Of a stretch of DNA of 64,000 nucleotides, positions 36,697 to 46,400 are shown piece after piece; position 1 is the first letter of the stretch, and every line of letters begins with the position of its first letter. Both the position numbers and the translations under genes were made by a program. The notes beneath the pieces are model-generated. The model saw only the letters and a list, made by a program, of their open reading frames with translations. It was not told the origin of the DNA and made no database searches. Where the stretch lies: NCBI GenBank assembly GCA_947629645.1, contig CANREV010000002.1, positions 62,001 through 126,000 of the forward strand, read 5' to 3'. The stretch comes from an uncultured Acetatifactor sp. (GTDB taxonomy: Bacteria; Bacillota; Clostridia; Lachnospirales; Lachnospiraceae).

Positions 36697-38751
36697 ATGG
36701 TAGAAGAAATTGGCAAGGTCAGATTAGATTACAGTAAATACTCCGGGGAAGACCTTTACTGCGATGGCGCGGTAGAGGATGAATTGCTGCATATTGTAAA
36801 AGATCTGTCCGCCGTGGAGTATGCCAAAGTGATCGAGGAACGCAAAAGCTGGCCGATCCTGTATCATTTATCTCCCCTGCGTGAAAATATTGTCGAGTGG
36901 ATCCCGATTTTAAAGAGCGATAAAGTTCTGGAGGTAGGGAGCGGCTGCGGAGCAATAACGGGTGTTTTGTCAAAAAAAGCGGGAAGCGTTTCCTGTGTGG
37001 AGCTTTCCAAAAAGCGCAGCATGATCAATGCATATCGTCACAGTGAATGCGACAATGTGACGATCCATGTGGGAAATTTTAAAGATATTGAGCCGCAGCT
37101 GCCAAAAGATTTCGATTATATCTGCCTTATCGGAGTTTTTGAGTACGGACAAAGCTATATAGGCGGTAAAAAACCGTATCATGATTTTTTAAAGCTGCTC
37201 CTTCCTCATTTAAAGGACGGAGGCAGGATCATTATCGCGATAGAAAATAAATATGGTATGAAATATTTTGCGGGCTGCAGGGAGGATCATTCGGGCGCAT
37301 ACTTTGCGGGGATTGAAAATTATGCCGATGGCGGCGGAGCGCGGACGTTTGGGCGCAAAGGGTTGGAGAAAATCTTCCGCAGCTTAAAAATACCGGAGTA
37401 TCATTTTTATTATCCCTATCCGGACTATAAGTTTATGACCACGCTGTATAGCGATGCTTATCTTCCGGGCAGGGGAGAATTGTCAAATAACATACGCAAT
37501 TTTGACAGGGACAGGATGGTGCTTTTTGATGAAAAAGAAGCCTTTGACGGTGTAGTGGAAGAAGGATTGTTCCCGTTTTTTGCGAATTCGTATCTTGTGG
37601 TGCTGGGAGGAACTTTCGATAGTAAATATGTAAAATATTCCAATGACCGGGCGCCGGAATACGCTATTAAGACTGTGATCAGCAGGGATGATAAGTCGAT
37701 AGTCAATGTCAGAAAATATCCTTTGGGAGAGGCTGCCAAAGAGCATGTCCGGGAGATGGCTGTAGCCTGCGAGAATCTGAAAGACAAATATAAGGGAAGC
37801 CGGCTGGAGATTAACCAGTGTAAACTGGTGGAACAGGATGCGGAAATGTACGCGCAGTTTGAGTTTGTGCAGGGAGTACCCTTGTCTGAGCTGATGGACG
37901 ATTGTCTGGCAAAAGGCGATCTGGATGGTTTTCACAAATATTTCAAAGAGTATGTGGAGCGTATCGGCTATAACAGCGATTGTCCGGTAGCCGATTTTGA
38001 TCTGATTTTTTCCAACATTCTTGTGCGCAAGGATGTCTGGACGCTGATCGATTATGAATGGACGTTCGGGAAGTCTATCGATACGAAAGAACTGGCTTTT
38101 CGAGCCATTTATTGTTATCTGCTGGAAGATGAAAGACGCAATAAGTTAAATCTTGATTTGATACTTGAGGAACTGGGGATCACTCAGGCCGATGCGGAAT
38201 CTTACAGGGAGCAGGAACGCGACTTTCAGAAATTTGTCACCGGAAATCACCTGGCCATGGCTGAAATGCGCGACCGTATCGGAAACCGCCTGATCGTCCC
38301 CGAAAAGTGGATAGACAAATGCCGGGATTTTGAGGAAGTAAACCGTGTCCAGATTTATGAGGACAAGGGAAATGGCTTTAGTGAGGAAGAATCTTATTTT
38401 GTGCAGGAAGCGTATCAGGGGGAGAATATGATCGAACTGCAGCTGAAGGTCAGCGGCGATGTGCAAACGCTTCGCATTGACCCTGCCATGGATGCCTGTG
38501 CGGTGAAGATTCTGGAGATAACCTGTAACGGAGAGACTGTGCCGCCTGATAAGAAAAAGACAATATCGGTAAATGGCAGGGCGGCTAAAGCGGGGACCTA
38601 TATTTTCCCCACGGAAGATCCCAATATTAATATTGCCATGTCCAATCTGCAGCGCAATGCGGAAAATACGCTATATATCCGCATGGAGATCGTCCGGCTG
38701 CCTCACGATATGGCACAGGATATGGCAGGATCTGTCAAAAGGATTTTATAG
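36697..38751 (+). CDS. class I SAM methyltransferase fused to a kinase-like domain (WbdD-like)
   Basis: 'VLEVGSGCGAITGVLSKKAG' SAM motif; 'DFDLIFSNILV...WTLIDYEWTF' resembles the D-x4-N / D-x-E kinase catalytic loops; beta-rich C-terminus. Confidence 0.65.
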   Translation: MVEEIGKVRLDYSKYSGEDLYCDGAVEDELLHIVKDLSAVEYAKVIEERKSWPILYHLSPLRENIVEWIPILKSDKVLEVGSGCGAITGVLSKKAGSVSCVELSKKRSMINAYRHSECDNVTIHVGNFKDIEPQLPKDFDYICLIGVFEYGQSYIGGKKPYHDFLKLLLPHLKDGGRIIIAIENKYGMKYFAGCREDHSGAYFAGIENYADGGGARTFGRKGLEKIFRSLKIPEYHFYYPYPDYKFMTTLYSDAYLPGRGELSNNIRNFDRDRMVLFDEKEAFDGVVEEGLFPFFANSYLVVLGGTFDSKYVKYSNDRAPEYAIKTVISRDDKSIVNVRKYPLGEAAKEHVREMAVACENLKDKYKGSRLEINQCKLVEQDAEMYAQFEFVQGVPLSELMDDCLAKGDLDGFHKYFKEYVERIGYNSDCPVADFDLIFSNILVRKDVWTLIDYEWTFGKSIDTKELAFRAIYCYLLEDERRNKLNLDLILEELGITQADAESYREQERDFQKFVTGNHLAMAEMRDRIGNRLIVPEKWIDKCRDFEEVNRVQIYEDKGNGFSEEESYFVQEAYQGENMIELQLKVSGDVQTLRIDPAMDACAVKILEITCNGETVPPDKKKTISVNGRAAKAGTYIFPTEDPNINIAMSNLQRNAENTLYIRMEIVRLPHDMAQDMAGSVKRIL

Positions 38752-38757
38752 CGGTCA

Positions 38758-40764
38758 GTGCCGTTTGGGAGAGTGGAATTGGGCAAAGAGAAACAGAACG
38801 TAAAAGCGCTGATAAAACAAGTGCTTTGTGAGAAAGAAAATCATCGGTACCATCGTTTCCTTGCAAAGAAAAAGGGCAGTTACGACCAATGGCTGGCAGG
38901 GCAGGAAGTTCTCTGGCGGCAGGAAAACGCGAGCGGCCTGCGGGACGAAAAAATTGATGTTGGATTTGTGCTTATCCGCGCTGCATCGGGAAGTATACCG
39001 GGATATGCCAGAGAAAGTATCATGCGTTATTTTATGCAGCATCCGCAAACAGAGATTTTGTATGGAGATGAGGATGTGCAGGAGGCGGATGGAAAAAAGC
39101 GCTGTCCTGTTTTTAAACCCGACTGGTCGCCGGATGTATTGGACAGCTGTTTCTATTTTGGAAGCCTTGTGGCTGTGCGCAGTGAATTTTTTGATAAGCT
39201 GCAGAAGAACGCATCGCTGCATTTATTTTTGCGTAAAACAGAAAAAAATGAATACAGTGTGACAGATTATTTCCAATATGTGCACTGGATGTATCAATGT
39301 GTTCAGATGGCGGGCGGATACCAAAAAGGCGCTCGCGGGATAGGACATGTGCCTCAGATTTTGTTTCACTGTGAATCGTTGGAGGATCAGTCGCGATATC
39401 GGGTCCCTCTCTGTTTCGGGGAACGCTGCCAGGAATACGAGAATGATCTGGAGCGGGCCTTTCAGACAGGAACAAAAAAAATGCCTCTGGTCTCAGTGGT
39501 GATACCTTCCAGGGATCATCCTGAACTTTTAGAAAAGTGTATTCGGGCTGTCATTGCTGCGGCAATGGGAATCAGGCTGGAAATTTTTGTAGTGGATAAT
39601 GGCAGTACACAGGAAAACAAAGGGAAAACAGAAAAATTAATTCAGAATTTAACACAGAATGACATCGCGGTTTTCCTGATTTATCGTCCTATGGATTTCA
39701 ATTTTTCACGGATGTGCAATCTGGGCGCTCAAAACGCCGCGGGAGACATCCTGTTGTTTTTAAATGATGATGTGGAACTGGTGGTGCAGGGGTGTATGAA
39801 GCAGATGGCTGCGCTGGCTGTCAGACCTTATACCGGAGCCGTGGGATTAAAGCTGTATTACCCCGGATCTCAAAGGATTCAGCATGCGGGGATCACTAAT
39901 CTGCCTATGGGGCCGGTGCATAAGCTGCAGTTTCTGGAAGAAGGGCGCACTTTCGGATCTGCCCGCGGGGGAAATGTGAATTATCTGGCGGTGACGGCGG
40001 CCTGTCTGATGGTTCAGCGAAAAAAGTTTCTGGAGGCAGGCGGATTTGCGGAAGAATTACAGGTGGCATTTAATGATGTGGACCTTTGTTTTACTTTGTA
40101 TGAGTCCGGTTATCAGAATGTCTGTATGAACGGAATTTACGCTTATCATTATGAATCTCTCAGCAGAGGGGATGATGAAGCTGCGGATAAACTGGAACGA
40201 TTGCTCGTGGAGCGGGACAAACTCTATGAAAGGCACCCGGGGTTGGAAGGAGTGGACCCTTATTATTCGATTCATCTGAACAGGGAAGGGCTGGATACCT
40301 GTATTCGCCCGGCCTACGAGACGGCGGGCAATTTGCTGCAGAAGGAGAAGAAAGCGCCGAGGGAGAAAAGCCTGCGGCATTACCGAAAGGATGAGTGCGT
40401 TGCTTTGCGCATAGAGTCGGTGAGGTCGGGAGAAATTTTGGGCTGGTGTGCTGTTCTGGGAGACAATAACGCGTGTTATAAAAGAGAGCTTGTACTGAAA
40501 AAAGCGGATCCTTCTCTTTCGGGGAAAACTGCGGAGTGTTCTCCGGATTCTGACGGCGTATATCGGATACCGCTTTGGGAGCAGTACAGGCCCGATCTTC
40601 AGGAAAACATGCCGGATCAGGAAAATGTGGCGCTTTGCGGTTTCCATATCTGTCTGGAAAGCGGCCTGCTTCCGGCGGGAAGATATCGGATCGGCGCCGC
40701 GGTGAGACATCGGATTACCGGGGCATGCCTGATGAACTGGAGTAACCGGCATGTGGAGCTGTAA
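38758..40764 (+). CDS. multidomain GT2 with truncated N-terminal GT-like segment
   Basis: 'LVSVVIPSRDHPELLEKCI...VVDNGSTQ...FLNDDVELV'; N-terminal 'YGDEDVQ...KPDWSPDVLDSCFYFGSLVAVRSEFFDKL' resembles the second half of a GT2 domain. Confidence 0.82.
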   Translation: MPFGRVELGKEKQNVKALIKQVLCEKENHRYHRFLAKKKGSYDQWLAGQEVLWRQENASGLRDEKIDVGFVLIRAASGSIPGYARESIMRYFMQHPQTEILYGDEDVQEADGKKRCPVFKPDWSPDVLDSCFYFGSLVAVRSEFFDKLQKNASLHLFLRKTEKNEYSVTDYFQYVHWMYQCVQMAGGYQKGARGIGHVPQILFHCESLEDQSRYRVPLCFGERCQEYENDLERAFQTGTKKMPLVSVVIPSRDHPELLEKCIRAVIAAAMGIRLEIFVVDNGSTQENKGKTEKLIQNLTQNDIAVFLIYRPMDFNFSRMCNLGAQNAAGDILLFLNDDVELVVQGCMKQMAALAVRPYTGAVGLKLYYPGSQRIQHAGITNLPMGPVHKLQFLEEGRTFGSARGGNVNYLAVTAACLMVQRKKFLEAGGFAEELQVAFNDVDLCFTLYESGYQNVCMNGIYAYHYESLSRGDDEAADKLERLLVERDKLYERHPGLEGVDPYYSIHLNREGLDTCIRPAYETAGNLLQKEKKAPREKSLRHYRKDECVALRIESVRSGEILGWCAVLGDNNACYKRELVLKKADPSLSGKTAECSPDSDGVYRIPLWEQYRPDLQENMPDQENVALCGFHICLESGLLPAGRYRIGAAVRHRITGACLMNWSNRHVEL

Positions 40765-40766
40765 GA

Positions 40767-42821
40767 ATGAAAAAACAGAAGACGGGAGATGAACCTATGG
40801 ACGAGATGGATTACAAAGAGGCATATGAGAATGAGCACTTGAAATGTGCCGATCTCGCGGCCCGCATAGCGGATCTGGAAGCAAAAAATGAGGAACTGGA
40901 GTGGAAACTGGGCCGGATCAAAAAGAATCCTCTGTGGAAGATGAGCAGGCCTCTGCGCGGTTTTGTGCACTGGCTGATCCGCCAGAAGGACCGCTTGGTT
41001 CACTGCGGCAGTATAAAGGGAGTAATCCATAAACTGAATTATAAGAAACAGGAGAGAGAAGCCATGAAGCAGTTTGGCACGGAAAGCTTTCCCTCTCCGG
41101 AGCGGGCCGCTGCAGAGCGGGCCGCTGTATTTCCGCGGATGCCTAAGATCAGCATACTGGTGCCTCTCTGGAACAACAAAAGAGAATATCAGACAGAGAT
41201 GCTGGATTCTGTGATGAACCAGACCTATCAGAACTGGGAACTGTGTCTGGCGGATGGTTCCGATGAGGCTCATCAGGATATCGGCCAGATCTGTATGCAG
41301 TATGCGGAAAAGTCCGGCGGCAGGATTCTGTACCGGAAACTGGAGAAGAACGGCGGTATTGCGGGCAACACAAACGCCTGCCTGGCCATGGCCACGGGGG
41401 AGTATATCGGGCTTTTAGATCAGGATGATATCCTGCATCCCAGCGTGCTTTACGAGTATGTGAAGGCGATCAACGAGCAGGGCGCGGATTATCTGTACTG
41501 TGACGAGACTACCTTTCACAACGGTGATATCAATAAGATGCTGACTATGCACTTTAAACCGGATTTTTCGCCGGACAATCTTCGCGCCAACAATTATATC
41601 TGCCATTTCAGCGTGTTTGCGAGAGAATTACTGGACGGCGATGAACTGTTCCGGCCCAGGTTTGACGGCAGTCAGGACCACGATATGATCCTGCGTCTGA
41701 CAGATAATGCCAAAAAGGTGGTCCATGTGCCGAGGCTGATGTATTACTGGCGCAGCCATGCGGGAAGCGTTGCCTCCGGCATCGAGGCCAAGCCCTACGC
41801 CATCGAGGCCGCCAAGGGTGCGGTGGCGGAGCATCTGAAGAAACATGGATTTGCACATTTTAAAATTGAGAGTACCAGAGCTTTTGAAACTATATTCCGC
41901 ATCCGTTACCAGATTCTGGGAAACCCCAAAATCTCCATTGTCATCGCGAACAGGGATCATGAACCGGATCTGCGCAGATGCGTGACATCCATAATGGAAA
42001 AATCCACCTATGATAATTATGAGATCATCCTTGTGGAGAACAACAGCCGGACGCGGGAAATCAAAGATTATTACGCGCAGCTTCTGGGCGCCCCCTGGCA
42101 GGGAGACGGGATCCAGCGCAGCGCTGACAATAAAATATCGGTCGTTACTTATAAAGGAGAATTCAATTATTCCGCCGTCAATAACCTGGGAGTAAAATAC
42201 GCCGCGGGCGACTATATCCTGCTGTTAAACAATGATACGGAAGTGATCACCGTCAACTGGATGGAGGAACTGCTGATGTACGCCCAGAGAGAGGATGTGG
42301 GCGCGGCGGGCGCAAAGCTCTATTACGGGGATAAGACCATCCAGCACGCGGGAGTGGTGATCGGTCTGGGAGCGCACAGGACGGCGGGGCATACCCATTA
42401 TAAGCAGCATCGCCAGAATCTCGGATATATGGGAAGATTGTGCTATGCTCAGAACGTAACGGCGGTCACGGGAGCCTGTCTGCTGGTAAAAAAGAGCCTG
42501 TATGAAGCGGTGGGTGGTCTGGATGAGAGTTTTGCTGTTTCTTTAAACGATGTGGATTTTTGCCTGAAGCTGAGGGAAAAGGGGCTTCTTAACGTGTTTA
42601 CGCCGTTTGCGGAGCTTTTTCATTACGAATCTGTCTCCAGAGGGTTGGATGATGGAGGGGAAAACGCGGAGAGATACAACAGGGAGTCGGAACATTTCCG
42701 GCAAAAGTGGCGGGAAGCGCTTCATGCCGGCGATCCCTATTACAATCCCAATTTTTCCCTGGACAGGAGCGATTTTTCCCTGAGAGTGGCGGGTAAGCCG
42801 GAGGCTGAAATGTTGCGCTGA
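40767..42821 (+). CDS. tandem-GT2 glycosyltransferase with N-terminal coiled coil
   Basis: Two GT2 domains: 'ISILVPLWNNKREYQTEML...DQDDI' and 'ISIVIANRDHEPDLRRCV...LNNDTEV'; N-terminal heptad-like region. Confidence 0.85.
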   Translation: MKKQKTGDEPMDEMDYKEAYENEHLKCADLAARIADLEAKNEELEWKLGRIKKNPLWKMSRPLRGFVHWLIRQKDRLVHCGSIKGVIHKLNYKKQEREAMKQFGTESFPSPERAAAERAAVFPRMPKISILVPLWNNKREYQTEMLDSVMNQTYQNWELCLADGSDEAHQDIGQICMQYAEKSGGRILYRKLEKNGGIAGNTNACLAMATGEYIGLLDQDDILHPSVLYEYVKAINEQGADYLYCDETTFHNGDINKMLTMHFKPDFSPDNLRANNYICHFSVFARELLDGDELFRPRFDGSQDHDMILRLTDNAKKVVHVPRLMYYWRSHAGSVASGIEAKPYAIEAAKGAVAEHLKKHGFAHFKIESTRAFETIFRIRYQILGNPKISIVIANRDHEPDLRRCVTSIMEKSTYDNYEIILVENNSRTREIKDYYAQLLGAPWQGDGIQRSADNKISVVTYKGEFNYSAVNNLGVKYAAGDYILLLNNDTEVITVNWMEELLMYAQREDVGAAGAKLYYGDKTIQHAGVVIGLGAHRTAGHTHYKQHRQNLGYMGRLCYAQNVTAVTGACLLVKKSLYEAVGGLDESFAVSLNDVDFCLKLREKGLLNVFTPFAELFHYESVSRGLDDGGENAERYNRESEHFRQKWREALHAGDPYYNPNFSLDRSDFSLRVAGKPEAEMLR

Positions 42822-42827
42822 TGCGCA

Positions 42828-42851
42828 CAAAACGCGGGAAAACGCGTTTTG
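42828..42851 (+). terminator. hairpin/possible terminator after the tandem GT2 gene
   Basis: CAAAACGCG-GGAAAA-CGCGTTTTG, 9-bp perfect stem 7 nt after the stop; U-rich within the stem only. Confidence 0.45.
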
Positions 42852-42919
42852 ACGCCTGCATCCTAAGTACCGCATGGCAAAACTGTTATTCTCCGGGAAT
42901 CAAAGAATAGCGTCAGCTC

Positions 42920-42948
42920 TTGCGTTATCCCCCATAACATGGTATAGA
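42920..42948 (+). promoter_or_regulatory. sigma-A-like promoter upstream of 42999 ORF
   Basis: TTGCGT (42920-42925), 17 nt, TATAGA (42943-42948) with extended TGG. Confidence 0.45.
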
Positions 42949-42998
42949 TAGATAGAAAAATAAAGCACAGATCGTGGAAAGGACAAACGTAAAAAGAA

Positions 42999-44252
42999 AT
43001 GGAGACAACGAAAGAACAAAACAGAGTAAAATACGCGGTGGCGGGAGTTTTATCGATCATTGTGTTCGTCATCATGTATAAATACAGTCTGAACGAATTT
43101 AAGGAAGATCATGTGGTGGACCTGCAGGAACATTTGTGGCAGGCACGGGATATTTATCTGACAACCTGGAAAAAAATATGGATCCAGAGACCCTACATGC
43201 TGTGGCATGTCTGTGTAAAGGCCAGCGTAAAGTACCTGAAAATGCCGCTGGAGGAGGCGGGAGCCCTGGTCCAGGGCGGGTTTTGCGCGCTGAATTGTCT
43301 GGTCACTTTCTTCGCGGTGGACAGGCTGGCGGACAGATACGCGAAGAATCATAGCGGCGTGGCCGCCGCCGCGGTCAGCGGGCTGCTGAGTTTTTCCATG
43401 CCCTGGTACGTAAAGTGGTTCAACGCGTACCATTATGAGGGTCAGTACGCGATCAACGCATTTTTTAACCCGACGCATACGGCGGCGAAGCCCTTTGGCC
43501 TGCTGGCCTTTTTGCTTGCGGTGGATCTGCTGCTGATCTATCGCGGGGAGGATCCCGTGTTTTTCAGAGGACTGAGGACCAGAAAGTGGCTTTATGCGCT
43601 TTTCGGCGCGGCGCTGTTTGTGTCGGCACTGGCAAAACCGACCTTTATGTTTATGCTGCTTCCGGCGGGCGTGATCTGGCTTTTGATCGATCTGGTGAGG
43701 GCGCTGCTTAAAAAGGACGGAAGCTGGAAGAAAGTCTGGAGTTTTATGTGGAGGATCGGCTGCGCCAGCATTCCGGCCGTTGTTTACCTGCTCCTTTCCT
43801 ACGCGGCGTTTTATCTCTGGGGAGGGACTAATTCGGACAGCAAAGTGGCGATTTATCCGCCCTTTACCGTATGGAAGATCTTTTCCCCCAATATCTTTAA
43901 ATCCTGGGTGTTTTCCATGACGTTCCCGATCTGGATGGTGATCACCAACCCGAAATATTTCTGGAAGAGCGTGGAATCCAGGCTGGCGATGCTGGGCTAT
44001 CTGGTAGGATTCACGGAGTATGCGTTTTTAGTGGAGACGGGCAGCAAACTGGAATATTGCAGCTTTGCCTGGGAGATGACCTCGGGTATGCTGCTGGTGT
44101 GGGTTGTGGCGGCCGCAAAACTGGTGGAAGTGACGTACGATACGAAGCAGAGCGTTTGGCGGAATCTGAGTGTCCTCGGGGGATGGGCGCTTTTGATGCT
44201 CGCGCTCTTTAACGGAACCTACTATATCAATCCGTTTAACTATATCATTTGA
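42999..44252 (+). CDS. polytopic membrane protein, unknown (GT-C-like/polymerase candidate)
   Basis: 417-aa ORF with multiple TM segments and a proposed upstream promoter. Confidence 0.6.
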   Translation: METTKEQNRVKYAVAGVLSIIVFVIMYKYSLNEFKEDHVVDLQEHLWQARDIYLTTWKKIWIQRPYMLWHVCVKASVKYLKMPLEEAGALVQGGFCALNCLVTFFAVDRLADRYAKNHSGVAAAAVSGLLSFSMPWYVKWFNAYHYEGQYAINAFFNPTHTAAKPFGLLAFLLAVDLLLIYRGEDPVFFRGLRTRKWLYALFGAALFVSALAKPTFMFMLLPAGVIWLLIDLVRALLKKDGSWKKVWSFMWRIGCASIPAVVYLLLSYAAFYLWGGTNSDSKVAIYPPFTVWKIFSPNIFKSWVFSMTFPIWMVITNPKYFWKSVESRLAMLGYLVGFTEYAFLVETGSKLEYCSFAWEMTSGMLLVWVVAAAKLVEVTYDTKQSVWRNLSVLGGWALLMLALFNGTYYINPFNYII

Positions 44253-44319
44253 CACAAACTTAAAATCGCATCGCTATGCGATCTTGCGAGGGATATAGGC
44301 AATAAGTCCCAATATTTCA

Positions 44320-44349
44320 TTGGCAATCTATGGGTGACTATGGTATAAT
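44320..44349 (+). promoter_or_regulatory. promoter with -10 inside a repeat unit, upstream of phosphohexomutase
   Basis: TTGGCA (44320-44325), 18 nt, TATAAT (44344-44349), extended TGG. Confidence 0.45.
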
Positions 44350-44466
44350 AAACCATATTCCAGACAGATGGAGGCCGAATGGCCATCTTTATCATGGATG
44401 GGAAGCATTCATGATATAATAAACCATATTCCAGGCAGATGGAGGCCGAATGGCCATCTGTATCAT
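44340..44466 (+). repeat. tandem pair of 56-bp intergenic repeats, same family as 28547-28671
   Basis: Units 44340-44395 and 44411-44466; shared core GGCCGAATGGCCATC and similar 15-nt spacer. Confidence 0.85.
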
Positions 44467-44540
44467 GAGTGGGGGCCAAGCCATCTGGCAGGTCTGCGTT
44501 AGCATGGTTTCCGCAGACGGGAAGGAAAAACCGTGCAGAA

Positions 44541-46277
44541 ATGGGGTATGAGAAGATGGGATTTATGGAAGAATTTAATTTCTGGCTGAACGATGATTAC
44601 TTTGATCAGGCCACTAAGGATGAGCTGCTTTCGATCCGCAATAATGAAAGCGAGATCGAGGAGCGTTTTTACAAGGAGCTGGAGTTTGGTACCGGCGGTC
44701 TGCGGGGTATCATCGGTGCAGGCACCAATCGCATGAATATCTATACCGTGCGGAAAGCAACGCAGGGCCTTGCTAACTTTATCATAAAGCAGGGAACCCA
44801 GTCAAAGGGTGTGGCCATCGCGTACGATTCCAGAAACATGTCTCCCGAATTCGCCGATGAGGCGGCCCTGTGTCTTGCGGCAAACGGCATCAAAGCTTAT
44901 GTTTTTGAATCTTTAAGACCTACGCCGGAGCTTTCTTTTGCGCTGCGCACATTAGGATGCACCGCGGGCATTGTCGTGACTGCCAGCCACAATCCGCCCG
45001 AGTATAACGGTTATAAAGTTTACTGGGAGGACGGCGCCCAGGTTACCGCGCCCAAGGATAAGCAGATCATTGAGGAAGTGCAGAGCATCAAAGATTATCA
45101 TACGGTAAAGACCATGTCCAAAGCGGACGCGCAGTCTAAGGGGCTTTACGAGGTGATCGGCAAAGAGATCGATGATAAATACATGGCTGAGCTCAAAAAG
45201 CAGATTATCCATCCTGATGTGATCGCAGAAGTTGCGGATGATATGAAGATTGTATACACTCCTCTGTGCGGAACCGGCAATGTTCCCGTGAGGCGGATCC
45301 TTTCAGAGCTGGGATTCAAACATGTTTATGTGGTACCTGAACAGGAGAATCCTGATCCTAAGTTCACCACGCTGGATTATCCTAATCCCGAGGATCCCAA
45401 GGCATTTACTTACGCGTTGCGCCTTGCGAAGGAGAAGGACGCGGATATCGTGCTGGCTACCGATCCCGATGCGGACCGCCTTGGCGTTTACGCAAAGGAT
45501 ACCAAGACCGGAGAATACGTTCCCTTTACCGGAAATATGTCCGGCATGCTGATCGCAGAGTACATCCTGAGAGAGAAGACGGCGACTGGGACCATGCCCG
45601 AGAACCCTGCGCTGGTTACTACGATCGTTACTACCAATATGACAAAGTCTATCACCGCGGCATATCATGTGAAACTGATCGAAGTGCTGACAGGATTTAA
45701 GTTTATCGGCGAGCAGATCAAGCTGTTTGAGCAGACGGGAAGCAACAATTATGTGTTTGGTCTGGAGGAAAGTTACGGCTGTCTTGCCGGTACTCATGCC
45801 AGAGACAAGGATGCCGTTGTGGCTGTGATGTGTCTCTGTGAAGTCGCCGCGTTTTGCAAGAAGCAGGGCAGGACGCTGTGGGATATGATGCTGGAAACTT
45901 ATGAAAAGTATGGATATTTCAAGGAGACGCAGTACACGATTACCATGAAAGGTATTGACGGCGCAAGACAGATTGCCGAGATCATGGATAAACTGCGCAA
46001 GAATCCGCCTAAGGCTTTTGGCGATTTAAAGGTGTTGAAGTTTAGGGATTACGAGGTTGACAAAGTGGTGGATATGGAGACCGGAGCGGAGACGAAGACC
46101 GGCCTGCCGAAATCCAACGTGCTCTATTTTGAACTGCCTGACGATGCCTGGTGCTGTGCCCGCCCTTCCGGCACGGAGCCTAAGATTAAATTCTATATGG
46201 GCGTAAAGGGTACCAGCCTCGATGATGCGCAGGAAAGGGTGGACCGCCTGACGGAGGCGATCAAGGCGCTGTTGTAA
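44541..46277 (+). CDS. pgm: phosphoglucomutase/phosphomannomutase family protein
   Basis: 'ELEFGTGGLRGIIGAGTNRMNIYTV', 'TASHNPPEYNGYKVYW', 'DPDADRLG', 'RPSGTEPKIKFY'. Start could be 44541 or 44556. Confidence 0.9.
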   Translation: MGYEKMGFMEEFNFWLNDDYFDQATKDELLSIRNNESEIEERFYKELEFGTGGLRGIIGAGTNRMNIYTVRKATQGLANFIIKQGTQSKGVAIAYDSRNMSPEFADEAALCLAANGIKAYVFESLRPTPELSFALRTLGCTAGIVVTASHNPPEYNGYKVYWEDGAQVTAPKDKQIIEEVQSIKDYHTVKTMSKADAQSKGLYEVIGKEIDDKYMAELKKQIIHPDVIAEVADDMKIVYTPLCGTGNVPVRRILSELGFKHVYVVPEQENPDPKFTTLDYPNPEDPKAFTYALRLAKEKDADIVLATDPDADRLGVYAKDTKTGEYVPFTGNMSGMLIAEYILREKTATGTMPENPALVTTIVTTNMTKSITAAYHVKLIEVLTGFKFIGEQIKLFEQTGSNNYVFGLEESYGCLAGTHARDKDAVVAVMCLCEVAAFCKKQGRTLWDMMLETYEKYGYFKETQYTITMKGIDGARQIAEIMDKLRKNPPKAFGDLKVLKFRDYEVDKVVDMETGAETKTGLPKSNVLYFELPDDAWCCARPSGTEPKIKFYMGVKGTSLDDAQERVDRLTEAIKALL

Positions 46278-46283
46278 TCAGGC

Positions 46284-46381
46284 GGCCGATGGCCCGCGGC
46301 TCGTATCTGCAAAAGCCGTGTATCTTTCCTGCTTTGCGGGCATTACAGGACTGTGATCCCGCAAACGATGGAAAATCGGCC
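46284..46381 (+). ncRNA. candidate three-way-junction RNA between pgm and GT2
   Basis: P1 GGCCGAT/ATCGGCC, P3 CGCGGC/GCCGTG, P2 TTTGCGGG-C-ATTACA-GGAC-TGTGAT-CCCGCAAA. Confidence 0.4.
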
Positions 46382-46400
46382 ATAAAAAAATGATTATGAA

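Noticed and set aside
42935-42960. GATA microsatellite (ggtatagatagatag)
   Set aside because: Only about three tetranucleotide copies; better explained as the -10 region of the 42999 promoter.
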